From Candidatus Proruminimicrobium quisquiliarum (GTDB lineage Bacteria; Elusimicrobiota; Endomicrobiia; Endomicrobiales; Endomicrobiaceae): DNA of 51,508 nucleotides. Within the stretch, counting starts at the first letter, position 1; each line of letters opens with the position of its first letter. Where the stretch lies: positions 1-51,508 of the forward strand of contig JAHDRN010000025.1 in assembly GCA_018433245.1 (NCBI GenBank). The letters are read 5' to 3'. A program made the translations under genes and the position numbers. Of the stretch, positions 50,849 through 51,508 are shown one piece after another. The notes beneath the pieces are model-generated. The model made no database searches, was not told the DNA's origin, and was given only the letters and a program-made list of their open reading frames with translations.

Positions 50849-50940
50849 AAATTCACAAAAAATTCACAAATATTTTAATAGAATTGAAGAAGTAAGATGT
50901 ATAATAATAATGCGAAAGAGTGGGGGATATAAAAAAAGCG

Positions 50941-50969
50941 TTGAAAAGATATGATAAATGATGTATAGT
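50941..50969 (+). promoter_or_regulatory. Promoter of right-edge gene
   Basis: TTGAAA (50941-50946), 17 bp, TATAGT (50964-50969); expected start near 50976. A second TATAAT lies at 50900-50905 without a -35. The 144-bp gap before the gene also holds two copies of ATTCACAAA (50851-50870), role unknown. Confidence 0.65.
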
Positions 50970-50992
50970 TTTAACAGTACAAAGGCGGGCAA

Positions 50993-51508
50993 ATGAAGAG
51001 GATTGTTGTAAGGCAATCAATATTTAATTTGTTTGAAACCGGTGTGGCGAGAAAGACACTGGTAGCCTTTGTATTTTTATGTATGCTTGTAAACGGATTT
51101 ACGCCGAGGAGTGAGGAAGGGCGAAACAGTTTTGTAGTAGTGATGGCGTGCGCGATGGAGAATGCGGTGAGCGAGATATTTGTGAGCTGCAACGAGGCGT
51201 TGACGGCGATATCAAATAAGATAACGAAGGATTTGTACGCGCTGTTGCTGGGCAAAGACGTAAAGACGAGCGCGCCTGTTAATAATGAAGAGAAGAAAAG
51301 CCCTGATCCTGTAAATACGACGAGTGACAGCGGAATAATGAGTGAGAAAAGGCAGGATATAAAGACTTGGAGCAATAAGACGCAAGACAGTAAAGGATAT
51401 ATAAGTTTTGTAATGACAGGGAAGTTGTATCGTTTGTATGAGAACATGAAGGTAAGCGGCCAAGACATAAGAAGTATGATTATATTATCGTTTTTAGTAT
51501 TTATAATA
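50993..51508 (+). CDS. Exported protein of unknown function, cut by right edge
   Basis: An open frame of 172 codons runs from ATG 50993 to the window end with no stop. GGCGG stands just upstream, and a good promoter lies 24 bases before the ATG. The N-terminus (MKRIVVRQS... VAFVFLCMLVNGF) is a signal peptide or anchor. The next part (RNSFVVVMACAMENAVSEIF) is partly hydrophobic, followed by a Lys/Asp/Ser/Thr-rich section (residues about 90-130), then KLYRLYENMKVSGQDIRSM and another hydrophobic start. Codon use favours GAG, AAG, GTG and GCG, unlike the neighbours (GAA, AAA, GTT). I recognise no family; it may be a long surface protein. Confidence 0.7.
   Translation, partial: MKRIVVRQSIFNLFETGVARKTLVAFVFLCMLVNGFTPRSEEGRNSFVVVMACAMENAVSEIFVSCNEALTAISNKITKDLYALLLGKDVKTSAPVNNEEKKSPDPVNTTSDSGIMSEKRQDIKTWSNKTQDSKGYISFVMTGKLYRLYENMKVSGQDIRSMIILSFLVFII

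Noticed and set aside
50851-50870. Two ATTCACAAA copies as DnaA boxes or an origin
   Set aside because: They do not match TTATCCACA, there are only two, and no origin-linked genes are near.
1-51508. Insertion sequences, prophage or integrase genes, tRNA genes
   Set aside because: No transposase, integrase or phage structural gene and no tRNA T-loop signature was found by reading both strands.

Overview
The window looks like chromosomal DNA of an AT-rich, diderm (Gram-negative type) bacterium. Evidence for an outer membrane is a Tol-Pal system, a lipid A kinase (lpxK), heptose-core enzymes and FadL-like barrel sequences. The codon style, low GC and gene mix would fit an anaerobe of the Elusimicrobiota (Endomicrobium-like), but that placement is an inference from general character. 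There is no rRNA or tRNA gene in the window to confirm it.

Layout. 1-1550: two CRISPR arrays of different types lie head-to-tail in the same orientation. The first is a type I-C-like array that enters from the left edge. Only 20 bp later comes a type V-A (Cas12a) array whose repeat ends in the canonical AATTTCTACTATTGTAGAT. No cas gene is in the window. 1551-2160 has no convincing gene but holds strong RNA-like hairpins, a possible small RNA with its own promoter and terminator, and a second terminator-like fold. 2161-3853 (-): a nucleotide-sugar dehydrogenase and a small lipoprotein. 3940-10837 (-): the classic infC-rpmI-rplT ... pheS-pheT translation cluster, here interrupted by a KtrB/KtrA potassium uptake pair and a TPR protein. 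It is led by an attenuator-like leader, and infC appears to start with AUA.

11084-22624 (+) is a long, tightly packed run of thirteen genes. It covers LPS core and lipid A synthesis (two heptosyltransferase-like GT9 enzymes, PIG-L deacetylase, GT4, lpxK, gmhB), a tandem DUF3108 pair, a hydrogenase maturation protease, tsaC, glyA, an RCC1-repeat secreted protein and an RlmI-like methyltransferase. 22707-27678 (+) is a cassette of a CheY-like receiver, a membrane protein, a secreted GH81 beta-1,3-glucanase with a C-terminal sorting-like domain, and a LysM/M23 peptidase. 27699-30769 (-) is a two-component system with an unusual output: the response regulator is fused to a NERD nuclease-like domain with intact D...ExK residues, and its gene overlaps the gene of a polytopic histidine kinase.

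30828-36928 holds a U32 (RlhA-like) protein (+), an outer-membrane barrel protein and a small pilin-like protein (-), and thiL-tsaE-tsaB (+). 36934-43673 (-): class II aldolase, 3D-domain cell-wall protein, TatD-linked radical SAM protein, tatD, metG, an RlmD-like methyltransferase, a small exported protein and aroK. 43818-49425 (+): a permuted Tol-Pal cluster (pal-cpoB-tolA-tolB-tolQ-tolR) running into a membrane PHP phosphoesterase. A GT39-type glycosyltransferase follows. The right edge (50993 onward) cuts an exported protein gene of unusual codon usage, preceded by a clear promoter.

The best candidates for something undescribed are the directly abutted I-C/V-A arrays with the structured non-coding tract beside them, and the histidine kinase/response-regulator-NERD pair. 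All assignments rest on reading motifs by eye; no database search was possible.
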